Assembly (NCBI RefSeq): GCF_032337135.1 | Contig: NZ_JAVXZZ010000001.1 | Span: 186,001 to 250,000, forward strand | Length of the DNA stretch: 64,000 nucleotides | From: Allorhodoferax sp032337135 | Lineage (GTDB): Bacteria; Pseudomonadota; Gammaproteobacteria; Burkholderiales; Burkholderiaceae_C | Direction of reading: 5' to 3' | Part shown: piece by piece, positions 16,501-24,516 of the stretch | Position numbering within the stretch: the first letter of the stretch is position 1 | How the letters are laid out: each line of letters opens with the position of its first letter | Translations under genes and position numbers: made by a program | Notes under the pieces: model-generated | Seen by the model: the letters and a program-made list of their open reading frames with translations, nothing else | The model's database searches: none | Told to the model about the DNA's origin: nothing

Positions 16501-18500
16501 TGGGCCTGGGGATCTGGGCGGAACCGGGAGACCAGAAGCGCTTCCTGACACTGCTGCACCAGCACACGGTGCTCAATGATTTTGAAGCCACGCTGACGAC
16601 TCGATCTGGCGAAAAACGTACCATGATCATATTCGCCGCCATCGCTCGCGCCAGTGGCGGCGACATCCTGTTGTCGGTGGCACGCGATGCCACGGACGAA
16701 CGCCGACGCGAAACCGAATTGCGCGACACCCAGGCGGCAAAGCAGGCCGCCGAAGTGGCCAACCAGCTCAAGAGTGATTTCCTGGCCATGATCAGCCACG
16801 AGGTGCGCACTCCCTTGGGTGGCGTCATCGGCATGCTGCGCTTTGCACTCAAGGATGCCACCTTATCGACTGGCACCCAAGAGAAACTGTCCATCGGCCT
16901 GTCCAACGCGGAGACCTTGCTGCAGATCATCAACGACATTCTGGACTTTTCCAAGCTGCAAGCGGGAAAGATGCCACTCGAAGAGGTGGATTTTCGCCTT
17001 GCCACGGTGGTGCGCGACGCCGTCACGATTCTGCAAGAGCGCGCCGAATCCAAGGGCTTGTCCCTGGTAGCCGAAGTTGCCGCGGATCTGCCAATCTGGT
17101 GCTTGGGTGATCCAACGCGGTTGCGTCAGGTGCTCATCAATCTGATGGGCAACGCAATCAAGTTCACACAGCACGGCGAGGTGCGTCTATCTGTGCGCGT
17201 ACATCACAGCGGCGGATTGGAGTTCGCAGTGCGAGACACCGGCATTGGCATCGCCCCGGATGCGCAGCAACGCCTGTTCCGCAAGTTCGAACAAGCGGAC
17301 GCCAGCACAGCACGTCGCTTCGGTGGAACCGGATTGGGGCTGGCTATTTGCAAAAGCATTGTGGAGTCCATGGGTGGCGACATCACCGTCACCAGCACGC
17401 CGGGCCAAGGCTCAACGTTCAGCGTATACCTGCCCCTGCCCGAAGGCCAGCCTGTAAGAGAGACGGCACCCGACAGCGCACAGGCGCATGGGCGCAGCTT
17501 GCGTGTGTTGTGCGCCGAAGATGGCGTCACCAATCAGGTGATCCTGCGCGAACTGGTCACCAGCATGGGACACAGTTTTACCTTGGCGGAAGACGGCGAG
17601 GCTGCGCTGGAAGCATTGGCCGCAAACGACTTCGACCTCTTGATCCTCGATAGCCGCATGCCCCGAATGGACGGCATCGATGTGTTGCGCAGCCTACGGG
17701 CGGGCGAACGCGGTGTCCGCAACCCGCTCCTTCCTGTAATTGCCTGCACCGCCAATGCGGGTGCAGACGAACGCGCACGCTTCCTGGCCGCAGGCGCGCA
17801 GGGGTTTGTCTCCAAACCGATAGACGAAAGCGCCTTGCACGCCGCCATTGCCGAAACCCTGGGTGAGTCACCGCCCCTCCCCGCGGTTCCCATACCCGCC
17901 CGCCCAGCCATGGCGACCGCGATGACGGCAACCCCCGCGATGTGTCTGGCCTTCACCACCGAAGGTCCGCGATTGGTCAGTGCGCTGCGCCAAGCGCTCC
18001 AGGACGCAGATATCGCCACTGCCGCGCGCGCCGCCCATGGGCTCAAGGGCAGTGCAGGCTATTTCGGCGCTACGCAACTTCAAGTTCTGGCACAGACGGC
18101 AGAGCGTCACGCCAATGCCGAGCAGCTTTCGGCGGTCGCCGCACTCATGGAGCGCATCGACGCTGCCATGGAGCAACTGGTAGCGCAGCTGCGCAAACGC
18201 ACGGCCCCCGTTGTAACGACATCGCCCGCCGAGCCTTCGGGCCACGACGCCGCGACAGTATTCGATCGCTCCCTCTGCCTCGCTTCGCTGGACCACTTGA
18301 AGGGCCTTCTCGATGCCCAGAGCCTGGAAGCCGAACCTGCACTTGCGCATTTGCTTACCCTGCTCCCCACAGGGGACGCACGTGACGCAGCATTGCAGTT
18401 GGGCCGATACCTTGCCGATTTCGATTTCAGCTTGGCGCAGGAACACTTGCGCATCCTCTGTGACCTTGTGGAGAACCTGCCCCATGCTCCCTCACACTGA
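13554..18500 (+). CDS. Hybrid sensor histidine kinase: dCache-HAMP-5xPAS-HisKA-HATPase-REC-Hpt
   Basis: 1648 residues. Order: transmembrane helix 1 (about 7-25); a periplasmic double-Cache sensor (about 30-340) with the signature DPRHRPWYRPAADSG; transmembrane helix 2 (about 348-370); HAMP (about 371-425); five PAS domains (about 440-550, 562-675, 686-800, 811-925, 936-1050); HisKA with phospho-acceptor His1082 in FLAMISHEVRTPLGG; HATPase with N-box INLMGNAIKFT and G-boxes DTGIGIAP and GGTGLGLAI; a receiver with Asp1366 in LLILDSRMPRMDG; and an Hpt domain with His1495 in AAHGLKGSAGYFG. All phosphorelay residues are present. It probably signals to the receiver-GGEEF protein that overlaps its 3' end. 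The PAS3 and PAS5 sequences are very alike, as are PAS1 and PAS4, which suggests internal duplication. The ligand is unknown; dCache domains often bind amino acids or organic acids. Confidence 0.9.
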   Translation: MPRLRMSLWVAIGAPFFALLFLTATLQVQHQADETRRELDLASQHVLDALGTNTRNSLQEFLGEPFRIQRSIGDAIGRHGLYTRSNIGTVTEYILGQYQDLYREQRHISVMSFGSESGDYGGIRREDTAPGTPDRFNLMRKDRTTGNVLRIFDGPSLRTPLRARFDAYDPRHRPWYRPAADSGRALWSAIYANYDEQAEITISATSPVRRNGHLIGVVEADVKLDGINRFLREEPLLRNGVVAIVDPEGRLVAHSLPGSVVADGSGRSARAQRMLIDESPSAVLRATAPWVMGEQALREVSFSVRQDGSRYFGRVTPYDDPAGIHWRIVSLMPESDLLGDAPTGRGFNAVSLLLATLGAVCGVLLVRIISRPLEGVAKAANALSLGDVQAVLPEDGLLEETNDLARAFNSMARRLQDSFTELRDQKRRLDRSVQENRALLLAVPEYMTISLLETGELLEVNPGFEELTGWSREEAIGRTTPELGILSVAERARITSALRAQGGQVRGLSTQLCHRDGHTFDVLASLAIYEVGWRQYLVAIARDMTEANQREAALRATDQRLSDLIQTVQGIVWEADATTFTFTFISQQAERMLGFATSDWLTPGFWVEHLHPDDRSWAPSFCASCTGRLEAHDFEYRFIAKDGRTVWLHDIVTVVSENGQPRWLRGLMVDITTQKVQQQALSDSQARWAQMFAALPDYACITRVTDGEIIDVNPSFERITGWQRDEAIGRTTLALGIWTNLQDRERYLDQLQRQSVLHDFEGLLTTRSGEKRIMIISAAIVHSGDGDLLISIARDATQQRQQEIAIRHSNAMHQALFHAMPEYVAISELATGKLLEVSRGFEVMSGWTRRAALGRTSIELGIISAEFRETIKRELRAANGQVQRLEGHIRRKDGVVLDAVASFAAYEVDGQQYLATIASDVTDERRREAELRDSQSRWAQMFTALPYYACITRMVDATIIDINPSFERITGWSRDQVIGKTAVGLGIWAEPGDQKRFLTLLHQHTVLNDFEATLTTRSGEKRTMIIFAAIARASGGDILLSVARDATDERRRETELRDTQAAKQAAEVANQLKSDFLAMISHEVRTPLGGVIGMLRFALKDATLSTGTQEKLSIGLSNAETLLQIINDILDFSKLQAGKMPLEEVDFRLATVVRDAVTILQERAESKGLSLVAEVAADLPIWCLGDPTRLRQVLINLMGNAIKFTQHGEVRLSVRVHHSGGLEFAVRDTGIGIAPDAQQRLFRKFEQADASTARRFGGTGLGLAICKSIVESMGGDITVTSTPGQGSTFSVYLPLPEGQPVRETAPDSAQAHGRSLRVLCAEDGVTNQVILRELVTSMGHSFTLAEDGEAALEALAANDFDLLILDSRMPRMDGIDVLRSLRAGERGVRNPLLPVIACTANAGADERARFLAAGAQGFVSKPIDESALHAAIAETLGESPPLPAVPIPARPAMATAMTATPAMCLAFTTEGPRLVSALRQALQDADIATAARAAHGLKGSAGYFGATQLQVLAQTAERHANAEQLSAVAALMERIDAAMEQLVAQLRKRTAPVVTTSPAEPSGHDAATVFDRSLCLASLDHLKGLLDAQSLEAEPALAHLLTLLPTGDARDAALQLGRYLADFDFSLAQEHLRILCDLVENLPHAPSH

Positions 18501-19419
18501 CACCGACCGAAAGACCCGCATCCTTCTCGTCGATGATGAGCGCATCAACCTGATGGCCTTGACCGCCTTGTTGCGAGACGAGTTCGAGCTTCTGATCGCG
18601 ACAAACGGAGCCCAGGGTTTGCGCTTGGCGGCTGAACAGCAGCCAGACCTGATCCTGCTCGATGTGGTTATGCCCGACATGGACGGTCACGAGGTATGCC
18701 GTCGCCTCAAGCTCGCTCCTGCCACCCAAGGGATTCCCGTCATCTTCATTACTGCGCGCAGCGAGGTACACGACGAAGCTCAAGGCTTTGTGCTGGGTGC
18801 GGTTGACTACATCACAAAGCCCTTCAACGAACTCATCGTTACCGCACGGGTGCGCACGCATGCCCGCATGCGGCGACAAAGTCAACTGCTCGAAAGCATG
18901 GCCATGCTGGACAGCCTAACCGGTATTCCCAACCGCCGTGCCTTTGACCAGGTCTGCGAGCGCGAATGGTCGCGCTGTCGGCGCGCGCAGACGCCGATGG
19001 CTCTGCTGATGCTGGATGTCGACATGTTCAAGCAATACAACGACCACTACGGCCATGGTCCGGGCGACAGCTGTCTGGTGCGTGTAGGGCGAGCCCTTGC
19101 TGGCTGCGCGCGCAGACCGGGTGACTTTGTCGGGCGCTATGGTGGAGAAGAGTTTGTTGCATTACTTTCAGACGCTGACGCGCAGGCAGCAGCCAAGCAG
19201 GCGAGTCGGTTTCTGTCCGCGGTGGCCGCGTTGCAGATACCACATGCGCTCTCGCGCGCAGCGCCAGTGGTCACCGTGAGCATTGGCGCCGCCACCACCA
19301 CGCCCAGGAGCGACAGCGGTATTGAAACCTTAAAACAAGCAGCTGATCAGATGCTTTACGCAGCCAAAGATGAAGGCCGCAACCGTTTCAAGCTAAGCAC
19401 TGTGGTAGGCGAACCATAA
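18484..19419 (+). CDS. Response regulator with diguanylate cyclase (REC-GGDEF) domains
   Basis: 311 residues. An N-terminal receiver has acidic residues DDER at 17-20 and phospho-acceptor Asp60 in LILLDVVMPDMDG. It is followed by a GGDEF domain with GGEEF at residues 220-224, so the cyclase should make c-di-GMP. RPGD, five residues before GGEEF, matches the RxxD product-inhibition site. The ATG overlaps the upstream kinase gene by 17 bases, so the two proteins are probably translated together and act as a sensor-to-c-di-GMP phosphorelay. Confidence 0.93.
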   Translation: MLPHTDTDRKTRILLVDDERINLMALTALLRDEFELLIATNGAQGLRLAAEQQPDLILLDVVMPDMDGHEVCRRLKLAPATQGIPVIFITARSEVHDEAQGFVLGAVDYITKPFNELIVTARVRTHARMRRQSQLLESMAMLDSLTGIPNRRAFDQVCEREWSRCRRAQTPMALLMLDVDMFKQYNDHYGHGPGDSCLVRVGRALAGCARRPGDFVGRYGGEEFVALLSDADAQAAAKQASRFLSAVAALQIPHALSRAAPVVTVSIGAATTTPRSDSGIETLKQAADQMLYAAKDEGRNRFKLSTVVGEP

Positions 19420-19479
19420 ATGAAGAAAATTCAGTCCGCGCGGAGCAAAAAATCGGCGACTTGAACTACAATCGCCTCC

Positions 19480-19581
19480 ATGTTTGCCGCCCGCCCCGTC
19501 ACCTTGACCATTGTTTCTGCCGCCCTGGCAGACAAGGCCGTGCGCGCATTCACCACCAAAACCACGACCATTAAGGGCTGA
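19480..19581 (+). CDS. Putative Thr/Lys/Ile-rich leader peptide before asd
   Basis: 33 residues beginning MFAARPVTLTIV and ending FTTKTTTIKG: five Thr, two Lys and one Ile within the last nine residues. asd, 103 bases downstream, makes aspartate semialdehyde, the precursor of lysine, threonine, isoleucine and methionine. A -10-like TACAAT (19467-19472) would start the transcript at about 19479, so the peptide mRNA could be leaderless. A hairpin with a T-run lies between this ORF and asd (19642-19670). This is the architecture of amino-acid attenuation as in the enterobacterial thr leader. No strong -35 box is visible, and expression is inferred. Confidence 0.5.
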   Translation: MFAARPVTLTIVSAALADKAVRAFTTKTTTIKG

Positions 19582-19641
19582 TCCAGCTCCGGCATCGTCG
19601 TGCGCCCACCCCGGCCAGACGAGCCGGGCCAGAGAAGCCTG

Positions 19642-19670
19642 AAATGCGTGAACGGCATTTTTGTTTTTTT
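19642..19670 (+). terminator. Attenuator-like hairpin before asd
   Basis: AAATGC (19642-19647) pairs with GCATTT (19655-19660) and is followed by TTGTTTTTTT, 15 bases before the asd ATG. The stem is short, but the T-run is strong. Just upstream, CCCGGC and GCCGGG can form a separate stem around a 7-base loop (about 19613-19632), and TCGTC/GACGA offers an alternative pairing. Mutually exclusive structures are therefore possible. Confidence 0.5.
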
Positions 19671-19684
19671 GAAAGGGCGTTGAT

Positions 19685-20815
19685 ATGAGCAAGTTGGTAG
19701 GTCTGGTCGGCTGGCGCGGCATGGTCGGCTCGGTATTGATGGATCGCATGGTGCAGGAAAAGGACTTCGACCTGATCGAACCCATGTTCTTCTCCACCAG
19801 CAACTCCGGCGGCAAGGCCCCCGCGCAGGCCAAGAACGAAACCACGCTGCAGGACGCCTACAACGTCGATGCCCTCAAGCGCTGCGAGATCATCATCTCC
19901 TGCCAGGGCGGCGACTACACCACCGAGGTGTTCCCCAAACTGCGCGCTGCCGGCTGGAACGGCCACTGGATCGATGCCGCCTCCACCCTGCGCATGAAGG
20001 ACGACGCGGTCATCATCCTCGACCCCGTCAACATGCCGGTCATCAAGAATGCCCTGTCCAAGGGCGGCAACAACTGGATCGGCGGCAACTGCACCGTGAG
20101 CTGCATGCTCATGGGCGTGGGCGCCCTGTACAAGGCCGGTTTGGTTGAATGGATGAGCACCCAGACCTACCAGGCAGCCAGCGGTGGCGGTGCGCAACAC
20201 ATGCGCGAGCTGCTTACCCAGTACGGTACCCTGAACGCTGAAGTGAAGGCCCTGCTCGACGACCCCAAGAGCGCCATCCTGGAAATCGACCGCAAGGTCA
20301 TCGCCAAGCAGCGTGCGCTCACCGGCGCAGAAACCGCCAATTTCGGCGTCCCCCTGGGCGGTTCGCTGATCCCCTGGATCGACAAGGACCTGGGCAACGG
20401 CCAGTCCAAAGAAGAGTGGAAGGGCATGGCAGAGACCAACAAGATCCTGGGCATGGGCGAGGGCTTCGGCACCAGCGCCATCCCCGTGGACGGCTTCTGC
20501 GTGCGCGTGGGTGCCATGCGCTGCCACAGCCAGGCCCTGACCTTCAAGCTCAAGAAGGACGTGCCCGTGGCCGACATCGAAGCCATGATTGCCGCCGACA
20601 ACCAGTGGGTGAAGGTCGTGCCCAACACCCGTGAAGCCACCATCCAGGACCTGACCCCGGTGGCCGTGACCGGCACCATGACCATCCCCGTGGGACGTAT
20701 CCGCAAGCTGGCCATGGGCCCCGAGTACGTGGGTGCCTTCACCATCGGTGACCAGCTGCTGTGGGGCGCTGCCGAGCCGCTGCGCCGCATGCTGCGCATC
20801 CTGCTCGACGCCTGA
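19685..20815 (+). CDS. asd: Aspartate-semialdehyde dehydrogenase
   Basis: 376 residues; reduces aspartyl phosphate to aspartate semialdehyde. The N-terminus KLVGLVGWRGMVGSVLMDRM is the NADPH-binding motif of the Gram-negative enzyme. The catalytic cysteine is in GGNCTVSCMLMG, and the C-terminal histidine region is CVRVGAMRCHSQALTFKL. AAAGGG precedes the ATG. The gap to fimV contains a separate promoter. Confidence 0.97.
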   Translation: MSKLVGLVGWRGMVGSVLMDRMVQEKDFDLIEPMFFSTSNSGGKAPAQAKNETTLQDAYNVDALKRCEIIISCQGGDYTTEVFPKLRAAGWNGHWIDAASTLRMKDDAVIILDPVNMPVIKNALSKGGNNWIGGNCTVSCMLMGVGALYKAGLVEWMSTQTYQAASGGGAQHMRELLTQYGTLNAEVKALLDDPKSAILEIDRKVIAKQRALTGAETANFGVPLGGSLIPWIDKDLGNGQSKEEWKGMAETNKILGMGEGFGTSAIPVDGFCVRVGAMRCHSQALTFKLKKDVPVADIEAMIAADNQWVKVVPNTREATIQDLTPVAVTGTMTIPVGRIRKLAMGPEYVGAFTIGDQLLWGAAEPLRRMLRILLDA

Positions 20816-20907
20816 TCCTCCTGCGCGCTTCGTTGTCGCGAGGCAACAAACCATGGCATCAATGCTGCGCTGTTTGTAAGGCTTTGAAAGTTAAGCGCTT
20901 TCTCAGC

Positions 20908-20936
20908 TTGTCAGCGTAAGACATTGATGTTATGGT
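20908..20936 (+). promoter_or_regulatory. Putative fimV promoter
   Basis: TTGTCA (20908-20913), exactly 17 bases, then TATGGT (20931-20936). The upstream ATG at 20932 falls inside the -10 box, which rules it out as the fimV start and favours TTG 21022. Confidence 0.6.
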
Positions 20937-21021
20937 ACTTTTTCGTTTTTGCCGCCTGCAATGCGACAGGCTGCGGCTGCAGCCGCATTTGCTGCTCGAA
21001 TTAGCGCCGGAGACACATAAA

Positions 21022-23682
21022 TTGAGATCTAAGTCACAACATTGGCAGCGCACCGCCATGGCCGCTGCGGCCGCCGCCCTGCTGGGGATGGCCGCCACCG
21101 ACGCCATGGCCTTGTCGCTGGGGCGGCTCACGGTGCAATCGGCGCTCGGTGAACCCCTTCGGGCAGAAATCGACATCCTCGACATCAATGCAGACGAAGC
21201 CGCTTCGCTGCGCACCACCATCGCCCCACCCGCAGCCTTCTCGGCGGCCGGCCTGGAATACAACGCCGCCATCGGTGGCATGCGCACCAGCCTGCAGAAA
21301 CGTGCTGACGGTCGCTCCTACATCCGCCTGAGCACCGACCGCACGATCAACGATCCCTTCGTTGACCTCATCCTGGAAGTCAACTGGGCCTCTGGACGCA
21401 TCGTGCGCGACTACACGATGCTGTTTGACCCCCCGGCACTGCGCACCCCCGCTCCTGCACCCTCGCTGGCACAGACCCCAGCAGCAGCCAGTGCACAGCC
21501 GGCCCAAGCCGCCAACGCTGCGCCGGCAAGCGCGGCAGCACCGGCCGCTGCCGCCCAGCCGGCACCGGTGGCAGCGGCCAAGCCTTCCACCAAGGCTGCA
21601 TCCAAGGCCAAGGCCGAATCCGCAGAAAAGCCAGCAAGCACCCCGGACGCGCGCCAAGTTACGGTGAAAGCAGGAGATACGGCCGGAAAGATTGCCGCCA
21701 ACAACAAGCCCGCGGGCGTTTCGCTCGACCAGATGCTTGTTGCCTTGCTGGCCACGAACCCGGATGCCTTTGTCGAAGACAACATCAACCGCTTGCGCAA
21801 GGGTGCCGTGCTCACACTGCCCAGCAGCGAGCAGGCGCAGGCCGTGCCGGCAGAGAAAGCCCGGCAGATCGTGGTGGCCCAGAGCAAGGACTTCAACAGC
21901 TTCCGCAAGAATCTGGCCACTGCGGCTCCATTGCAGAACGTTGACACCAAGACCCAGCAAGCCAGCGGCAAGATCGAGTCCAAGGTAGAGGACAAGAAGC
22001 CGGCCACGGCAGCGCCCGACAAGCTGACCCTGAACAAGGGCAGCGTGCAGGCCAAAGCCGACGACAAGATTGCCAAGGAGCGCGCTGAAAAGGAAGCCAA
22101 GGCCCGCGCCGCGGAGCTGGAAAAGAACCTCGCAGACCTGAACAAGCTCAAGGCCGGAGCTGCACCGGCTGCACCGGCTGCGACTGCAGCGGCACCTGCT
22201 TCAGCACCTGCACCCAAGCCCGCTCCAGGCCTGACGGTCGCGGCCAACACCACGCCTGCGCCCCCCGCCGCAGCGCCTGTTGCGCCAGCCTCTGCTCCGG
22301 CACCGGTGGCAGCTGCGCCTGCGGCTGCCGCGTCGGCGCCGGCTGCCACCGCTTCTGCGCCGGCAGCGCCCGCCAGTGCACCCGCCAAGAAGCCGGTGGT
22401 CGACACACCCGTGCCTGCCTCGGTGCCGATTGAAGAACCGAGCCTGGTGGACGAGCTCATCGACAACCCCATGACACCATTGGCTGCCGGTGGCCTGCTC
22501 GCCCTGATCGGCGGCTTTGCATTCTGGCGCGTTCGCCAGCGCAAGAAGAATGCTGCCCAGGTCGACAGCTCCTTCCTCGAAAGCAGACTGCAACCCGACT
22601 CGTTCTTTGGTGCCAGCGGTGGGCAGCGCATCGACACTGCGAACGAAAACGGCGCCCCCACGGGCTCGTCCATGGTCTACTCCCCAAGCCAGCTGGACGC
22701 TGCCGATGATGTGGACCCCGTCGCAGAAGCCGATGTCTACCTGGCCTATGGCCGTGATCTGCAGGCCGAAGAGATCCTGAAGGAAGCCGCCAAGACCACA
22801 CCCGGCCGTCTGGCGGTGCACACCAAGCTGCTGGAGATCTTTGCCAAGCGCAAGGATGCCCGTAGCTTCGAGGCAAGCGCGACGCAGGCCTACAAGATCA
22901 CCGGCCCGAACAGCCAGGACTGGACCCGCATCTGCGAAATGGGCCAGGCCATCGACCCACAGAACCCCCTGTACCAACCAGGTGGGGCACCCACGGGAGC
23001 CGATGCCGCCAACATCTCGCCTTCGTCGTTCGAAGGCACGGTGCAGTTCAAGGCAGCGCCAGCGGCGCCGGAGCCCGTGGCACCGGCGGCCGGGATAGAT
23101 CTGGACCTGGATCTGGATTTCTCGCTCGACGATGCCCCTGCCAGTGCCGCCATCAGCGACGTGACCGGCAGCAGCGCGCATGCCGTGTCCTATGACCAGA
23201 CCGTCAAGATGGAGCAGTCGGCAGAGCCCGCTGCGCCTGCTGACGATGGTGGCTTGGACTTTGACCTGCCCGACGTGCCGGTGGCTGCCCCTGCCCCCGC
23301 CATGGAACCTGTGGCACACGCCCTGCCCGAGATTTCCCTCGACCTGGATGCCCCCAGCGCCAGCTCGGCACCGGACTTCGGTGCGACCAGCCCCCTGCCA
23401 GTGGACGTGCCCGCGGCCGCATCCGCACCCGGCAAGGATGGCATGCTGGAATTCGACCTGGGTTCCCTGTCCATGGACCTGGATACCCCGGCTCCCGAAC
23501 AGCCAATGGAGGCGCCCAGCACCGAAAACGAGGATCCGCTGGAAACCAAGTTGGCCCTCGCCGAAGAATTCGTGTCCATCGGCGACGAGGACGGTGCCCG
23601 TGCGCTGATTGAGGAAGTGCTGGCAGAAGCCACCGGCGCCACCCGCGAGAAGGCCCAACGTGCCCTGTCGCAATTGAGCTAA
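21022..23682 (+). CDS. fimV: FimV-like polar/pilus-assembly protein
   Basis: About 886 residues from a TTG start at 21022, chosen because CCGGAG lies nine bases before it and the result is a clean signal peptide (MRSKSQHWQRTAM..., cleavage after TDAMA). The FimV N-terminal domain begins LSLGRLTVQSALGEPLRAEI. A LysM peptidoglycan-binding domain lies at about 211-271. A long Ala/Pro-rich and Lys-rich coiled-coil segment follows, then one transmembrane helix at about 484-505 (GGLLALIGGFAFWRV). The cytoplasmic acidic tail has TPR-like pieces and ends in the conserved FimV C-terminal motif (LETKLALAEEFVSIGDEDGA). FimV organises type IV pilus and polar signalling functions; the asd-fimV-truA order is common in Proteobacteria. 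Confidence 0.92.
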   Translation: MRSKSQHWQRTAMAAAAAALLGMAATDAMALSLGRLTVQSALGEPLRAEIDILDINADEAASLRTTIAPPAAFSAAGLEYNAAIGGMRTSLQKRADGRSYIRLSTDRTINDPFVDLILEVNWASGRIVRDYTMLFDPPALRTPAPAPSLAQTPAAASAQPAQAANAAPASAAAPAAAAQPAPVAAAKPSTKAASKAKAESAEKPASTPDARQVTVKAGDTAGKIAANNKPAGVSLDQMLVALLATNPDAFVEDNINRLRKGAVLTLPSSEQAQAVPAEKARQIVVAQSKDFNSFRKNLATAAPLQNVDTKTQQASGKIESKVEDKKPATAAPDKLTLNKGSVQAKADDKIAKERAEKEAKARAAELEKNLADLNKLKAGAAPAAPAATAAAPASAPAPKPAPGLTVAANTTPAPPAAAPVAPASAPAPVAAAPAAAASAPAATASAPAAPASAPAKKPVVDTPVPASVPIEEPSLVDELIDNPMTPLAAGGLLALIGGFAFWRVRQRKKNAAQVDSSFLESRLQPDSFFGASGGQRIDTANENGAPTGSSMVYSPSQLDAADDVDPVAEADVYLAYGRDLQAEEILKEAAKTTPGRLAVHTKLLEIFAKRKDARSFEASATQAYKITGPNSQDWTRICEMGQAIDPQNPLYQPGGAPTGADAANISPSSFEGTVQFKAAPAAPEPVAPAAGIDLDLDLDFSLDDAPASAAISDVTGSSAHAVSYDQTVKMEQSAEPAAPADDGGLDFDLPDVPVAAPAPAMEPVAHALPEISLDLDAPSASSAPDFGATSPLPVDVPAAASAPGKDGMLEFDLGSLSMDLDTPAPEQPMEAPSTENEDPLETKLALAEEFVSIGDEDGARALIEEVLAEATGATREKAQRALSQLS

Positions 23683-23730
23683 GCCCTTTCACAGGGGCTG
23701 AATCGGCTGTTTTGTAGCAGACCCATTGAC

Positions 23731-24516
23731 GTGGTGCGCATCGCTTTAGGGGTCAGCTACAACGGACAGGCCTACCGCGGCTGGCAGAGCCAGCCCGGAG
23801 GCCAGACCGTGCAGGACAAGCTCGAAAAAGCCCTTTCCACCTTTGCAAACCAACGCATCGGCACCCTGTGTGCCGGGCGCACCGATGCCGGGGTGCACGC
23901 GCTGATGCAGGTGGTGCATTTCGACACCGAGATCGAACGCACCGACTACTCCTGGGTGCGCGGCACCAACGCCAACTTGCCCAAGGACATTTCCGTGCAC
24001 TGGGCCGTCAAGACCACGCCCCAGTTCCACTGCCGCGCCAGCGCGAAATCGCGCCGCTACGCCTACGTGCTGCTGGAGTCGCCCATCCGCCCCAGCATCG
24101 AGGCCGGGCGCGTGGGCTGGACCTTCCAGACGCTCGACCATGACGCCATGCGTACTGCAGCCGACCTGTTGCTGGGCGAGCACGACTTCACCTCGTTTCG
24201 CGCCGCCGAGTGCCAGGCCATCAGCCCGGTCAAGACCATGATGGACATTGCGCTGCACCAGCGCGGCGCCTACTGGCGCATCGAATTCGAGGCCAATGCC
24301 TTCCTGCACCACATGATCCGCAACATCATGGGCTGCCTGGTCACCATCGGCCAGGGCAAACGGCCGCCGCAATGGATGGCCGAGGTGCTGGCGGCACGCG
24401 ACCGCCGTGCCGCGGCGCCTACCTTTTCCCCTGACGGGCTCTACTTTTTGGGCCCCCGCTATGACGCCTCCTGGGACATGCCCGATCGTACGCCTGCGTA
24501 TGATTGGCTCCCATGA
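23731..24516 (+). CDS. truA: tRNA pseudouridine(38-40) synthase
   Basis: 261 residues from a GTG start. The N-terminus is VRIALGVSYNGQAYRGWQSQ, and the catalytic aspartate (about residue 52) is in CAGRTDAGVHALMQV. Other blocks are FHCRASAKSRRYAYV and FLHHMIRNIMGCL. It modifies the anticodon stem of many tRNAs. The start lacks a clear Shine-Dalgarno; GTG 23734 is an alternative. It overlaps trpF by 4 bases. Confidence 0.95.
   Translation: MVRIALGVSYNGQAYRGWQSQPGGQTVQDKLEKALSTFANQRIGTLCAGRTDAGVHALMQVVHFDTEIERTDYSWVRGTNANLPKDISVHWAVKTTPQFHCRASAKSRRYAYVLLESPIRPSIEAGRVGWTFQTLDHDAMRTAADLLLGEHDFTSFRAAECQAISPVKTMMDIALHQRGAYWRIEFEANAFLHHMIRNIMGCLVTIGQGKRPPQWMAEVLAARDRRAAAPTFSPDGLYFLGPRYDASWDMPDRTPAYDWLP

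Noticed and set aside
20932..21021. ATG 20932 as the fimV start
   Set aside because: It lies inside the -10 box of a good promoter and the extra residues hide the signal peptide; TTG 21022 has a Shine-Dalgarno and gives a normal signal.
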